From positions 478,323-542,322 of the forward strand of contig NZ_KK366007.1 of assembly GCF_000686725.1 (NCBI RefSeq): 64,000 nucleotides of DNA, in the 5' to 3' direction. Numbering within the stretch: position 1 is the first letter of the stretch; each line of letters opens with the position of its first letter. The position numbers and the translations under genes are program-made. Shown one piece after another: positions 26,404 through 36,186 of the stretch. The notes under the pieces were generated by a model. It saw only the letters and a program-made list of their open reading frames with translations, was not told the DNA's origin and did not search any database. This stretch comes from Clostridium akagii DSM 12554. Lineage in GTDB: Bacteria > Bacillota > Clostridia > Clostridiales > Clostridiaceae.

Positions 26404-28314
26404 ATGGATAATGAAAAAGGAAGTATATCAATTCACACAGAAAACATGTTTCCCATAATAAAAAAATGGCTATATTCTGATAAGGATATCTTTGTTAGGG
26501 AACTTATAAGTAATGGCTGTGATGCAATAAGTAAGCTAAAAGAGCTTGTTTCAATAGGAGAAGCAAAGGTAAGTGACGAAGAAAAATATTGTGTCACTGT
26601 GAAAACTAACAAAGAAAAGAAAACACTTACATTTATAGATAATGGGTTAGGAATGGATGAAGAGGAAGTAAAAAAATATATAAATCAAGTAGCATTTTCA
26701 GGTGCAGAAGATTTTATTTCAAAATATAAAGAAAAAATGGATGAACAAAATCAAATTATAGGACATTTCGGATTAGGATTTTATTCAGCATTTATGGCAG
26801 CAGAAAATGTTGAGATAGAAACTAAGTCATACAAGGAAGGCTCTGAAGCAGTAAAATGGGTTTGCTCTGGCGGAACAGAGTATGAAATATCTTCATCAGA
26901 AAAAAAAGAAAGAGGTACTACTATTATTCTTCACATAAATGAAGAAAGTGAAGAATTCTTAAATGAACACAAACTTACCGAAGTAATAAATAAACATTGT
27001 GCTTTTTTATCTACAGAGATATATCTAGAGGATGAAAATGCCAAAGAGGAACCAGAAGTTAAAAGTGATGGTGATGATAAGGATAAGGTAGAGGAGAAAA
27101 AAGAGCCTACTCCATTAAATGATATTCATCCACTTTGGATGAAAGCACCTAATCAGTGTACTGACGAAGAGTACAAGGAGTTTTATAAAAAAGTATTTAA
27201 CGATTTCAATGAGCCATTATTTTGGATACATCTAAATGTGGATTATCCTTTTAATTTAAAGGGAATTCTTTATTTTCCTAAAATTGATCATGAAATGAAT
27301 GCAATTGAAGGACAAATAAAATTATATAATAATCAAGTATTTATAGCTGATAATGTTAAAGAAGTAATTCCAGAATTTTTGCTACTTCTAAAGGGTGTTA
27401 TAGATTGTGCGGATTTACCACTTAATGTATCTAGAAGCTTTTTGCAAAACAACAGAGATGTATCAAAAATTTCAAAACATATAAGTAAAAAAGTTGCGGA
27501 TAAACTTAATGAATTATATAAAAAGGAAAGAGAAAAATACACTGGTTTCTGGAAGGATATAGACGTATTTATTAAGTATGGTTGCCTAAAAGAGGATGAC
27601 TTTTATGATAAAGTAAAAGATATAATCATATTTAAAACAACAAATGGTGACTATGTTAACTTAAAAGAATACTTAGAAAGAAATAAAGATAAATATGAAA
27701 ATAAAGTATTTTATGTTGATGATGAAAAACAACAGAGTCAATATATAAGAATGTTCAAAGAAAATGGTTCAGAAGCAATAATATTGGATTCAAAGATAGA
27801 CAGCCCATTTATTAATTTTATGGAGAGCAAAGAGAGTAGCGTTAAGTTTAATAGAATTGATTCAGATATATCAGATACTCTTAAAGATAAGGATGCTATA
27901 GAAGCAAGTAAAGAAGAGGTAGAAAAAGAAAATAAAACCTTAGGTGATGCCTTTAAAGAAATTTTAAATAATGATAAGATAAAGGTTCAAGTAGAAAGCC
28001 TTAAAAATGAGGAAATACCTGCTTTAATTCTACTTTCTGAGGAATCAAGAAGGATGCAACAAATGCGAGGTATGTTCCCTGGAATGAACGTAGAGGATAT
28101 GTTTAAAAGTGAGGAAACACTTGTGCTTAATAGGAAGAATACTTTAGTTCAGGCCATACTGAATAATGAGCCGGATGAAAGTAAAAAGGAAGATTTAAAG
28201 CTTGTTGAAGAACATATTTATGATTTAGCAAGAATGAGCCAAAAACAACTTGATAGCGAATCTATGGCCAAATTCATTGCAAGAAGTAATAAAATATTAT
28301 CAAAACTGATATAA
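26404..28314 (+). CDS. htpG: Chaperone HtpG (Hsp90 family)
   Basis: A 636-residue ATP-dependent chaperone. The N-terminal ATPase domain has ELISNGCDAISKLK, DNGLGMD and GHFGLGFYSAF; the middle domain has the catalytic arginine region LPLNVSRSFLQNN. Residues about 209-236 form a lysine/glutamate/aspartate-rich linker between N and middle domains, longer than in E. coli HtpG and like the charged linker of eukaryotic Hsp90. AGGAGG precedes the ATG. Confidence 0.96.
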   Translation: MDNEKGSISIHTENMFPIIKKWLYSDKDIFVRELISNGCDAISKLKELVSIGEAKVSDEEKYCVTVKTNKEKKTLTFIDNGLGMDEEEVKKYINQVAFSGAEDFISKYKEKMDEQNQIIGHFGLGFYSAFMAAENVEIETKSYKEGSEAVKWVCSGGTEYEISSSEKKERGTTIILHINEESEEFLNEHKLTEVINKHCAFLSTEIYLEDENAKEEPEVKSDGDDKDKVEEKKEPTPLNDIHPLWMKAPNQCTDEEYKEFYKKVFNDFNEPLFWIHLNVDYPFNLKGILYFPKIDHEMNAIEGQIKLYNNQVFIADNVKEVIPEFLLLLKGVIDCADLPLNVSRSFLQNNRDVSKISKHISKKVADKLNELYKKEREKYTGFWKDIDVFIKYGCLKEDDFYDKVKDIIIFKTTNGDYVNLKEYLERNKDKYENKVFYVDDEKQQSQYIRMFKENGSEAIILDSKIDSPFINFMESKESSVKFNRIDSDISDTLKDKDAIEASKEEVEKENKTLGDAFKEILNNDKIKVQVESLKNEEIPALILLSEESRRMQQMRGMFPGMNVEDMFKSEETLVLNRKNTLVQAILNNEPDESKKEDLKLVEEHIYDLARMSQKQLDSESMAKFIARSNKILSKLI

Positions 28315-28392
28315 GGTTTCACAATATATAGTTGGCAATTGAAAAAAAGTAAAGGACTTTATGGTTGTCTTTGCTTAATATGAATTAAATGA

Positions 28393-28440
28393 AGTGCAAC
28401 ACCACATAAAAATAAAATTTTTATGTGGTGTTGCACTTTT
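28393..28440 (+). terminator. Terminator of htpG
   Basis: A 21 bp stem (AGTGCAACACCACATAAAAAT and complement) followed by TTTT. Confidence 0.85.
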
Positions 28441-28473
28441 AAATTTGGCTATGGGATAAATAATTGTTCAGGT

Positions 28474-28515
28474 AAATGCATCCTAATAGAAATTATTTCC
28501 TATTAGGATGCATTA
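28474..28515 (-). terminator. Terminator of the coiled-coil gene
   Basis: A 15 bp perfect stem (AATGCATCCTAATAG / CTATTAGGATGCATT), just past the stop of the gene at 28534 on the minus strand. Confidence 0.75.
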
Positions 28516-28533
28516 CATTTTGATATAACTTCA

Positions 28534-28896
28534 TCAAAATGTTTTAAGTGTGTCTTTTTTATTTTCAATCTTATTTTTTAAATTTTCTAAATCAGTTTCA
28601 TCCATGTGTTCACCATTTTGGTTCAGGTAACCTTCTGAATACTGGAGTTTTTTCTCTAAATTTTCTTTTTCAGGAGTTGGTCCGCCATCACCATATATTA
28701 TTGTGTTTTCAAGGTTTCTAATGGTGTTCTCTCTTCTGTTCTGTTTATCTTTTGCCATTTCAACGGATTCATCATCTGATAAGTCACTGTATTCTTCAAG
28801 ATGTCTTTCAGTTCTCGTATTTTTTTCAACTAGATTTTCTAATTCTTTTATTCTATTTTTAGTTTCACAGTTATCTTTTTCTCCAACATTTTTCAT
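28534..28896 (-). CDS. Hypothetical charged coiled-coil protein
   Basis: 120 residues, almost entirely charged and helical, with no membrane segment or cysteine motif. GGAGG lies 9 bases before the ATG. It resembles small charged proteins common in spore formers, but no family was recognised. It is separate from its neighbours, with its own terminator. Confidence 0.65.
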   Translation of the reverse strand: MKNVGEKDNCETKNRIKELENLVEKNTRTERHLEEYSDLSDDESVEMAKDKQNRRENTIRNLENTIIYGDGGPTPEKENLEKKLQYSEGYLNQNGEHMDETDLENLKNKIENKKDTLKTF

Positions 28897-29012
28897 TTAT
28901 GACGCCTCCATATTTTTAGCATTATACAAATATAATTTAACCATATATTTGATGGATTATACTAAGGCATCGTCATGAAAAGGATAGCTATTGAATTCAA
29001 GTAATTTACATT

Positions 29013-31367
29013 CTATTTTGTTGAAGCATAAAAATTGATTAAGCTACCAGCTAAAATTATGCTCTTTTCATCCTCGGTAAGTTCTCCAATTTTAAGTTTG
29101 ATATCTTTTTTTGTGCTTTTGCCTATAAGTAGTGCAGGAATTTCAGATTTAGAAGTCTTGATAGCATCAATAATTCCTTCAATATAAATGTAGTCACCAA
29201 CTTCAAAGGTGATTTTATCTTGAGCGTTTATTGTAAAAGGAATCATACCCCAGTTTATTAGGTTACTTCTATATCTTTTAGTAGCATATTCTTCAGCAAT
29301 ATTTGCAAGACCACCTAATACTTTTTGAGAAGAAGCGGCTTGTTCTCTTGCTGAGCCATCACCAGGCTTAACAGCGAAAATTACACTTCCAAATTGAATC
29401 TTTTTTGATATACTTGTTAAAGTTTCTTCAGTGATTTCCACATTAGTGATTTTTGAACAAATCGTCTTTAGCTCACTAATATCAGCAGCTGCATCTCCAT
29501 GTAAAAATGCTTGCCTGTTTTTTTCTATTACTTGAACTGCCTTAGTTCTTTCCACATAATGAGGATCTTTTCTAGAAAGAGTATATTCCGCAAGCTTTAG
29601 TGGGTTTGAACGATAAGATGAAGTTTCACCTGATGGCATAAGTTCATCCGTAGTTGTAACTGGATCTGTTATTACGCAACACATCTTTAATAAAATTTTA
29701 TCCTGTAATGGTAACATTTCTGGCCAAGAAGTTATATTTGGACCATACTTTAGTTCACTACTATTTTCAGGCTTTTTATATCCATTATAAATTCTATTAT
29801 TATAAATTGAAGAATCAAAATGATATGAAAGATCAACGCTAGGAATAGAAATTTCAGTAGCTGGCGTTAAAATACCACCATTAATTGCAGTGGCAGCAAT
29901 AGATTTCGCATCCATTAAAGCTACAGATGAAATTTGACCAAGTCCGGGCTTAGAACCCTCTCTACTTGGGAAGTTTCTAGTAGTGTGTCTTATGCTTAAT
30001 GCCCCATTAGCAGGTACATCACCAGCTCCAAAACAAGGACCACAGAATGCAGTTTTAATTACAGCACCAGCCTGTATGAATTTTGCTATAGCACCATCTT
30101 TTATTAGTTCTAAATAGATAGGTTGACTTGCTGGGTAAACGCTTAAATTAAAATAGTCATTTCCAAGAGAATGATCGCTAATTATTTCTGATGCTATACG
30201 TAAATTTTCAAAAGTTCCACCAGCACAACCAGCGATAATACCTTGATCAACTCTAATTTTACCATCTACTATTTTGTTTGTTAGATTAAATTGTACATTT
30301 GGATTATCTATTTTTGCCCTTTCTGCTTCTTCAACCATTTGTAAAATTTCTTTAGGATTTTTATTTAAGTCTGCTATGCTAAACACATTGCTTGGATGGA
30401 ATGGAAGAGCAATCATAGGTTCTATTTTAGTAAGATCAACCTTTACTAGGCCATCGTAGTAAGCAACATTTGTTGGTTCTAATTTGGAATATGCTTCGTG
30501 GCGTCCGTGAATACTGTAATATTCTTCTATTTTATCATCTGTACACCAAATAGAACTAAGACAAGTAGTTTCTGTAGTCATAACATCTATACCGATTCTG
30601 AAATCAGCAGAAAGATTTTTGATTCCAGGACCAACAAATTCCATTATTTTATTTTTAACAAAACCGTTTTTAAATACAGTACCAATAATTGAAAGAGCTA
30701 CATCTTGAGGACCAACACCAGCTTTTGTTTCGCCTTCTAAGTATATTGCTATAACCTCAGGATAATCCACATCATAAGTTTTGCTTAGAAGTTGCTTAAC
30801 AAGTTCTGGGCCACCTTCACCAATAGCCATTGTTCCAAGTGCACCATATCTAGTATGGCTATCTGAACCTAAAATCATATTTCCGCATTGACTCATCATC
30901 TCTCTCATGTATTGATGAATAACAGCTTCATGAGGTGGCACATAAATTCCACCATATTTTTTTGCAGCAGATAACCCGAAAACGTGGTCATCCTCATTTA
31001 TTGTTCCACCAACGGCACAAAGACTATTGTGGCAATTTGTTAAAACGTAAGGAATAGGGAATTCTTTTAGTCCACTTGCTTTTGCTGTTTGAGTTATAGC
31101 AACATAGGTAATATCATGAGAAGCTAATGCATCAAATTTTATTCTTAGTTTTTCAGTATTGTCAGTTGTATTGTGTCTAGTTAAAATGTCATAGGAAATA
31201 GTATTTTTTCGAGCATAATCTTTATTTAGAATTTTATTTAAATTTGGGGTAACTTCTCCTTTTTCTTTCAGAAATGATGTGATATCATCTATTACTAAGT
31301 TATCTTCATAACCTAAAATACCTTGATTTTTGTATAAATATGCACCTTTGTTAATTATTTCTACCAT
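29013..31367 (-). CDS. Aconitase-family hydratase (YbhJ-type)
   Basis: 784 residues in the aconitase layout. GSDSHTRYGALGTMAIGEGG, GCAGGTFENL and the CGPCFGAGD pair supply the three cluster cysteines of a [4Fe-4S] dehydratase, and there is a C-terminal swivel domain (GDGSAREQAA, KRYRSNLINWGMIPF). Relatives are annotated as aconitate hydratase or as YbhJ-type hydratase of unknown substrate. Citrate/isocitrate is plausible but not shown. GGAGG precedes the ATG. Confidence 0.85.
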   Translation of the reverse strand: MVEIINKGAYLYKNQGILGYEDNLVIDDITSFLKEKGEVTPNLNKILNKDYARKNTISYDILTRHNTTDNTEKLRIKFDALASHDITYVAITQTAKASGLKEFPIPYVLTNCHNSLCAVGGTINEDDHVFGLSAAKKYGGIYVPPHEAVIHQYMREMMSQCGNMILGSDSHTRYGALGTMAIGEGGPELVKQLLSKTYDVDYPEVIAIYLEGETKAGVGPQDVALSIIGTVFKNGFVKNKIMEFVGPGIKNLSADFRIGIDVMTTETTCLSSIWCTDDKIEEYYSIHGRHEAYSKLEPTNVAYYDGLVKVDLTKIEPMIALPFHPSNVFSIADLNKNPKEILQMVEEAERAKIDNPNVQFNLTNKIVDGKIRVDQGIIAGCAGGTFENLRIASEIISDHSLGNDYFNLSVYPASQPIYLELIKDGAIAKFIQAGAVIKTAFCGPCFGAGDVPANGALSIRHTTRNFPSREGSKPGLGQISSVALMDAKSIAATAINGGILTPATEISIPSVDLSYHFDSSIYNNRIYNGYKKPENSSELKYGPNITSWPEMLPLQDKILLKMCCVITDPVTTTDELMPSGETSSYRSNPLKLAEYTLSRKDPHYVERTKAVQVIEKNRQAFLHGDAAADISELKTICSKITNVEITEETLTSISKKIQFGSVIFAVKPGDGSAREQAASSQKVLGGLANIAEEYATKRYRSNLINWGMIPFTINAQDKITFEVGDYIYIEGIIDAIKTSKSEIPALLIGKSTKKDIKLKIGELTEDEKSIILAGSLINFYASTK

Positions 31368-31647
31368 TAGTGTACCTCCATATCAATTTTGTTTATCGAA
31401 TGCTATTTAATTAACACAAATGAGTATTGTGCAGTTAGCAAATTAAAAATATATTAATCACTATGTTACTATAATATATTTTTTTGTTGGTTTTGTAAAT
31501 TTGTTTTTTAAAATCTACTGATTTTGTATAAGAAACAAGAAATAAAAAAATTCAATAAAATCATAGGAAGTTATATATATTATGCACATTTTTAAATTTT
31601 AATGAATAGACTAATAATATGAGTTCGAATTTTTTAGGAGGAAAAGA

Positions 31648-32022
31648 ATGATTCCACAATATTATTTTAATTCACTAAGTAGACAAATGCCATTATCCAC
31701 AGAAACTCCAATATTACCTTTGGAAAATGATGATGAAATATTTGATAATAGACAGCAACCAGGAGGGACGGCAGGCACAAATTCACCTGGGTCAACTAAT
31801 CCAACATCACCAACTATGTCACCTGAATACACTCAAGGATATTTACAAACTCAAATTGGAAAGAGAATAAGAGCCCAGTTTTTAATTGGTAGTAATTCCA
31901 CCCAGGATAGAGTTGGAATATTAACCAAGGTTGGAATAAGCTATATAATTATACAAAATGAAGATACAAATACGGCAGAGTTATGTGATCTCTATTCAGT
32001 AAAATTTGTTGATATTTATTAA
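31648..32022 (+). CDS. GerQ-like spore coat protein, first copy
   Basis: 124 residues. The first 60 are low-complexity (G, P, S, T-rich); the rest is a GerQ domain (YTQGYLQTQIGKRIRAQFLIG...DRVGILTKVGISYIII...LCDLYSVKFV). In Bacillus GerQ is a coat protein needed to place CwlJ in the spore coat. The next gene, 18 bases downstream, is cwlJ, and a second GerQ-like gene follows it. AGGAGG precedes the ATG. Confidence 0.82.
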   Translation: MIPQYYFNSLSRQMPLSTETPILPLENDDEIFDNRQQPGGTAGTNSPGSTNPTSPTMSPEYTQGYLQTQIGKRIRAQFLIGSNSTQDRVGILTKVGISYIIIQNEDTNTAELCDLYSVKFVDIY

Positions 32023-32040
32023 TATAAATGAGGTGTAGAA

Positions 32041-32484
32041 ATGTCTTATTCAGATCGAGAACTTCTAGCTAGAATTATAAAATGTGAGGCTGGTGGTGAA
32101 GGTGAAAATGGAATGAAGGGTGTTGCCACAGTCATAATGAATAGAGTAAGGGTTCCATATGGTGAATATCAAAGAGTTGGAGAAGGGGATGTAAGAAAGG
32201 TATTATATCAGAAAGGACAATTTGATTGTATGAGGTCCGTTTTAGGAGGAGTTGCGAATCCACAAACTATTTGGGCAAATCCCCCAGAGCAAATACATTA
32301 TAATATAGCAGATTGGGCACTCGCAGGACATAGACTTTATAATATAGGCTTTTCACTTTGGTATTTTAATCCATTTAATCCTGGGTGTCCCTATCTATTC
32401 CCATTTAATGGAACAGGAAGTTTTCAAGTAACCGTGGGGCAACATTGTTTTTATAATCCGACGGAATTATATGCGCAAACATAA
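32041..32484 (+). CDS. cwlJ: Spore cortex hydrolase CwlJ
   Basis: A 147-residue hydrolase_2 protein without signal peptide or LysM, the usual size of CwlJ. It begins ELLARIIKCEAGGEGENGMKGVATVIMNRV and ends in a cysteine-containing FNPGCPYLFPFNGTGSFQVTVGQHCFYNPT segment. It degrades cortex peptidoglycan during germination from its coat location. Flanked on both sides by GerQ-like genes. Confidence 0.92.
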   Translation: MSYSDRELLARIIKCEAGGEGENGMKGVATVIMNRVRVPYGEYQRVGEGDVRKVLYQKGQFDCMRSVLGGVANPQTIWANPPEQIHYNIADWALAGHRLYNIGFSLWYFNPFNPGCPYLFPFNGTGSFQVTVGQHCFYNPTELYAQT

Positions 32485-32510
32485 TAAATATAATAAAGGA
32501 GAGAAAATTA

Positions 32511-32930
32511 ATGATACCAGAATATTGTAAACAATGCATTAATAGAAATGCAAATCCATATATGTCTAGTGAATTTGATGCCAATCCAACACCACATTCG
32601 TCTGTAATTGCTGCAAACCCAGTAGTGCAGCCACAAATGCAAACGGGTCAGACTGTAAGTGCACCAAACACAAGTGCCGATGAAGACCAATTTATAGTTG
32701 CACCAGGATCTCCAACCGTACTTGGAATTGAGTATACTCAAGGATTTTTAAAGACAATGATAGGACGGCGGGTTAGAGTTACTTTTTTAATTGGGACAGA
32801 TTCACTTACAGATAGAACAGGAATACTTCAGGAGGTAGGTATTAGTTTTATTGTACTAAGAGATACAAATTCAAATTTGAATACATTATGTGATATTTAT
32901 TCAATAAAATTTGTTGTGATATTTAATTAA
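32511..32930 (+). CDS. GerQ-like spore coat protein, second copy
   Basis: 139 residues with the same C-terminal GerQ domain as the first copy (YTQGFLKTMIGRRVRVTFLIG...DRTGILQEVGISFIVL...LCDIYSIKFV) but a different N-terminal segment with a CKQC pair. It closes the gerQ-cwlJ-gerQ triplet and has an AAGGAGAG site. The two copies probably arose by duplication around cwlJ. Confidence 0.82.
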   Translation: MIPEYCKQCINRNANPYMSSEFDANPTPHSSVIAANPVVQPQMQTGQTVSAPNTSADEDQFIVAPGSPTVLGIEYTQGFLKTMIGRRVRVTFLIGTDSLTDRTGILQEVGISFIVLRDTNSNLNTLCDIYSIKFVVIFN

Positions 32931-33022
32931 ATATAAAAAATTGGGATTAATAACATAGAAAATCATGCATGTTTAAAATTAAGAGGCAAGTGAAAAAGGT
33001 ATTTCATAATTGTTTAAATGTT

Positions 33023-33067
33023 TAGAATGAGTAGATTTGCAAACCAATCTGCTCATTCTATTTTTTG
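33023..33067 (+). terminator. Terminator after the gerQ-cwlJ-gerQ triplet
   Basis: A 15 bp stem (TAGAATGAGTAGATT / AATCTGCTCATTCTA, one G-T pair) followed by a T-run. The rest of the gene-free stretch 32931-33258 shows nothing else. Confidence 0.8.
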
Positions 33068-33258
33068 TCTATTTTTCTGGATTAAAAGAAAATTTTAAGT
33101 GAATTGTAACTTGCCAGTACATCTAAATACCACCTTCCCCTAATGCTATATCCATATATAGCTAAAAAGTCCATAAATTTGCGTGAATATTTCTAGCACT
33201 AAATGTTAAAAATTTAAGTATTGAGATAATATAATAAATTTATGATAGGAGTTTAAAC

Positions 33259-34152
33259 ATGATACTAGGTATACCAAAAGGTCTTTTATATTACAAATAT
33301 CACCTTTTCATAAATGCTTTTTTTGAAGCACTAGATGTAGAATTTATAACCTCCAAGGATACTGACAAGGAAATATTGGATTTAGGAGTGAAATATGCTG
33401 TAGATGATGCTTGTTTGCCAATAAAAGTATTTCACGGACATGTAGCATCATTAAGAGGGAAATGTGACTCAATACTTGTACCACGATTTATGAGTGTATC
33501 AAAAGGAGAGTATATATGCCCTAAATTTTGTGGACTTCCAGAGATGATAAAGTATAGTATACCAAATTTACCAACTATTTTAACAGAGCAAATCAGTAGT
33601 TTGAATGAAAAACAACTATATAATTTTGTAAAAAAAATAGGGAAGAGGGTAGGATGTAAAAATCATAAAATGGAAAATGCATTTTTTACTGCCATTGAAG
33701 CACAAAAAAACTTTGGTTTAGGTAATACATGTAAAAACAATAAATATAAAATAGCACTTTTGGGTCATCCATATAATGTCTATGATAGTTACCTAAACAT
33801 GAATATCATTAACAAACTAAACAAAGATGGGATTTGTGTCATCACAGAAGAAAGGATAGATAATAGTATTGTAAATGAAGAAATAAAAGATTTATTCAAA
33901 AGACCATTTTGGAATTTTGCAAGAAATTCATATGGCTTTGCATCTTATGCACAAGAAAATAACTTAGTGGATGGAATAATATATTTGTCCTCATTTGCTT
34001 GTGGCATTGATTCAATTGTTATAGAACTCATAAAAGACAAAGTAAAAGATATTCCAATATTGGTTCTTAAAATAGATGAGCAAACAGGAGAAGCAGGCTT
34101 TGATACAAGAATTGAGGCGTTTTTAGATATGCTAGAGAGAAGGTGTAGCTAA
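33259..34152 (+). CDS. DUF2229-type protein linked to 2-hydroxyacyl-CoA dehydratase activases
   Basis: 297 residues beginning IPKGLLYYKYHLF, with DDACLPIKVFHGH and YICPKFCGLPE cysteines and a C-terminal EQTGEAGFDTRIEAFLDMLERR segment. Such proteins (COG3580) are often fused to BadF-type activases in clostridia. Here it is a separate gene, translationally coupled to the next (stop and start overlap at 34152). Its reaction is unknown; the cysteines suggest an Fe-S cluster. Confidence 0.82.
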   Translation: MILGIPKGLLYYKYHLFINAFFEALDVEFITSKDTDKEILDLGVKYAVDDACLPIKVFHGHVASLRGKCDSILVPRFMSVSKGEYICPKFCGLPEMIKYSIPNLPTILTEQISSLNEKQLYNFVKKIGKRVGCKNHKMENAFFTAIEAQKNFGLGNTCKNNKYKIALLGHPYNVYDSYLNMNIINKLNKDGICVITEERIDNSIVNEEIKDLFKRPFWNFARNSYGFASYAQENNLVDGIIYLSSFACGIDSIVIELIKDKVKDIPILVLKIDEQTGEAGFDTRIEAFLDMLERRCS

Positions 34153-35252
34153 TGAAGATAACACTTCCACATATGGGAAATGTATATTTGGCAGCAAAGG
34201 CATTATTTCTTGATCTTGGTATTGAGTTTATAATACCTGAGTTTAGTAATAAACAAGCACTAGAACTAGGATCAAAATATGCTCCAGAAGACATATGTCT
34301 ACCATATAAAATAATGCTTGGGAGCATTATCCTAAGTTACAAAGCAGGAGCAGATACAGCTATAATTACGGGAAGTTGTGGACCTTGCAGATATGGTGAA
34401 TACTGTGAATTATTTAAAAATACATTTAAAAAACTTGGATATAACATTAAGTTGATTGTTATTGACTATCCAAAGGATATTGGATTTAAAGAGTTGGTTA
34501 ACAGAATTAGCAATATATCTATGGCAAGTAGTAAGAAAAAAAACGAAAAAATCACAGCTGTATATAATGCACTTAAAGTTATAAAACTTATAGACTACAT
34601 AGAAATGAAGGCAAGAAATTTAGCAGGATATGAAATAGTAAAAGGAACTTTTAAAAAATTTTTATATGAATGTAAAAGGGCAACATTTAACTGTGAAAGT
34701 GCAACTGAAATGGTACGGGTGTTGCATGAATATAAAGCGAAATTAGATAAAATCCCAATTGATAAGAATAAAGAACCAATGACCGTTGCAATCATAGGAG
34801 AAATATATACCATCCTTGAACCATTTGCGAATCTTTATATAGAAGATAAACTTATGGATTTAGGAGTGTCTGTAAAAAAGCAAATAACACCTAGTTGGTG
34901 GGTTAAAAATGCTATGTTATCTCCATTTAAACTCAATTCATTACATATTAGATTAGCTTCAAGGCAATACCTTTCAGAATATATTGGTGGGCATGCAAGG
35001 GAGTGTATCGGTGAGGCTGTAATGGCAAGTGAAGAAGGGATAGATGGAGTAATACAGATATTACCCCTTGGTTGTATGCCTGAAATAGTGGCAAAAGCAA
35101 TACTACCTAAAATTTCAAGGGACAGAAATTTTCCGATTATGAGTTTAGTTGTGGATGAGATGACAGGAGAAGCAGGATATTCTACAAGGATAGAAGCATT
35201 TATCGATTTGATTGAGAGGAGGAGGGAACAAAATGTATTATATAGGGGTTGA
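34152..35252 (+). CDS. COG3581-type protein, partner of BadF-type activase
   Basis: 366 residues, with EDICLPYKIMLG, GSCGPCRYGEYCE and ILPLGCMPEIVAKAILP as probable cluster-binding cysteines. It ends with DEMTGEAGYSTRIEAFIDLIERR, a close echo of the end of the previous protein, so the two are distant homologues. Its 3' end overlaps the next gene by 20 bases. It belongs to the 2-hydroxyacyl-CoA dehydratase-like superfamily; the substrate is unknown. Confidence 0.82.
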   Translation: MKITLPHMGNVYLAAKALFLDLGIEFIIPEFSNKQALELGSKYAPEDICLPYKIMLGSIILSYKAGADTAIITGSCGPCRYGEYCELFKNTFKKLGYNIKLIVIDYPKDIGFKELVNRISNISMASSKKKNEKITAVYNALKVIKLIDYIEMKARNLAGYEIVKGTFKKFLYECKRATFNCESATEMVRVLHEYKAKLDKIPIDKNKEPMTVAIIGEIYTILEPFANLYIEDKLMDLGVSVKKQITPSWWVKNAMLSPFKLNSLHIRLASRQYLSEYIGGHARECIGEAVMASEEGIDGVIQILPLGCMPEIVAKAILPKISRDRNFPIMSLVVDEMTGEAGYSTRIEAFIDLIERRREQNVLYRG

Positions 35253-36186
35253 CGTTGGATCAGTAAGTACAGATATTGTACTCTTAGATGACAATATGCA
35301 GGTTGTGGAATCAATGTATTTGAAAACCAAGGGAAAACCACTTGATATTATAAAAGAGGGTTTTAAGATATTGAGTGATAAATATGAGGATGAACAAATA
35401 AAGGCTGTAGGTACAACTGGAAGTGGGAGGCAAATTGCATCGTTTCTAATTGGCACGGATGCAGTTAAAAATGAAATAACAGCACATGCAGTTGCATCCC
35501 TTGAAGTTGATAAAAATTTGAAAACTATAATTGAGATTGGAGGACAGGATTCAAAAATTATAATAATTAAAGATGGCATTGTTACGGACTTTGCAATGAA
35601 TACTGTATGTGCGGCTGGAACAGGGTCATTTTTAGATAGGCAAGCAGAAAGATTATCTATTCCAATAGAAGAATTTGGAGAACTGGCACTGAAATCTAAA
35701 AATCCAGTTAGAATTGCAGGAAGGTGTGCTGTGTTTGCGGAATCAGATATGATACACAAGCAACAGGTAGGCTATGGCGAAGAGGATATAGTAAGAGGGT
35801 TATGTGAAGCATTAGTAAGAAATTATTTAAGTAATGTGGGAAAGGGCAAAGAAATTCAGTCTAAAATATTTTTCCAAGGAGGAGTTGCTGCAAATAAAGG
35901 AATGAAATTTGCCTTTGAAAATGAGCTACAAATGGAGCTATGTATACCAAAGCATTATGATGTTATGGGGGCTATAGGTGCTGCAATTATAGCTAGAAAT
36001 AGGATAGAAAAGCAGAATTTAATAACGAAATTTAAGGGATTCAAAGTAGTAAGTGGAGAAATTAACACTAAAAGCTTTGAATGTAATGGTTGCTCTAACA
36101 GATGTGAGGTAGTAAAAATAGCAAATAAAGATAATAATAGTGGCTTTTTTGGTGACAGATGTGGGAAATGGAGTAACTGTAGCTAA
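35233..36186 (+). CDS. BadF/BadG/BcrA/BcrD-type ATPase, dehydratase activase
   Basis: 317 residues of ASKHA-fold ATPase: GVDVGSVSTDIVLLDD, GTTGSGRQ, IEIGGQDSK and NTVCAAGTGSFLD. The two cysteines in NTVCAAG and AGRCAVFAESD bind the shared [4Fe-4S] cluster in activases. A cysteine-rich tail (ECNGCSNRCE...GDRCGKW) follows. It donates ATP-driven electrons to a 2-hydroxyacyl-CoA dehydratase-like partner, probably the two upstream products. The ATG at 35233 has GGAGGAGGG upstream. Confidence 0.9.
   Translation: MYYIGVDVGSVSTDIVLLDDNMQVVESMYLKTKGKPLDIIKEGFKILSDKYEDEQIKAVGTTGSGRQIASFLIGTDAVKNEITAHAVASLEVDKNLKTIIEIGGQDSKIIIIKDGIVTDFAMNTVCAAGTGSFLDRQAERLSIPIEEFGELALKSKNPVRIAGRCAVFAESDMIHKQQVGYGEEDIVRGLCEALVRNYLSNVGKGKEIQSKIFFQGGVAANKGMKFAFENELQMELCIPKHYDVMGAIGAAIIARNRIEKQNLITKFKGFKVVSGEINTKSFECNGCSNRCEVVKIANKDNNSGFFGDRCGKWSNCS

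Noticed and set aside
34835-35759. Long minus-strand frames over the activase genes
   Set aside because: They are antisense to genes with strong family motifs and tight coupling, and lack start signals.
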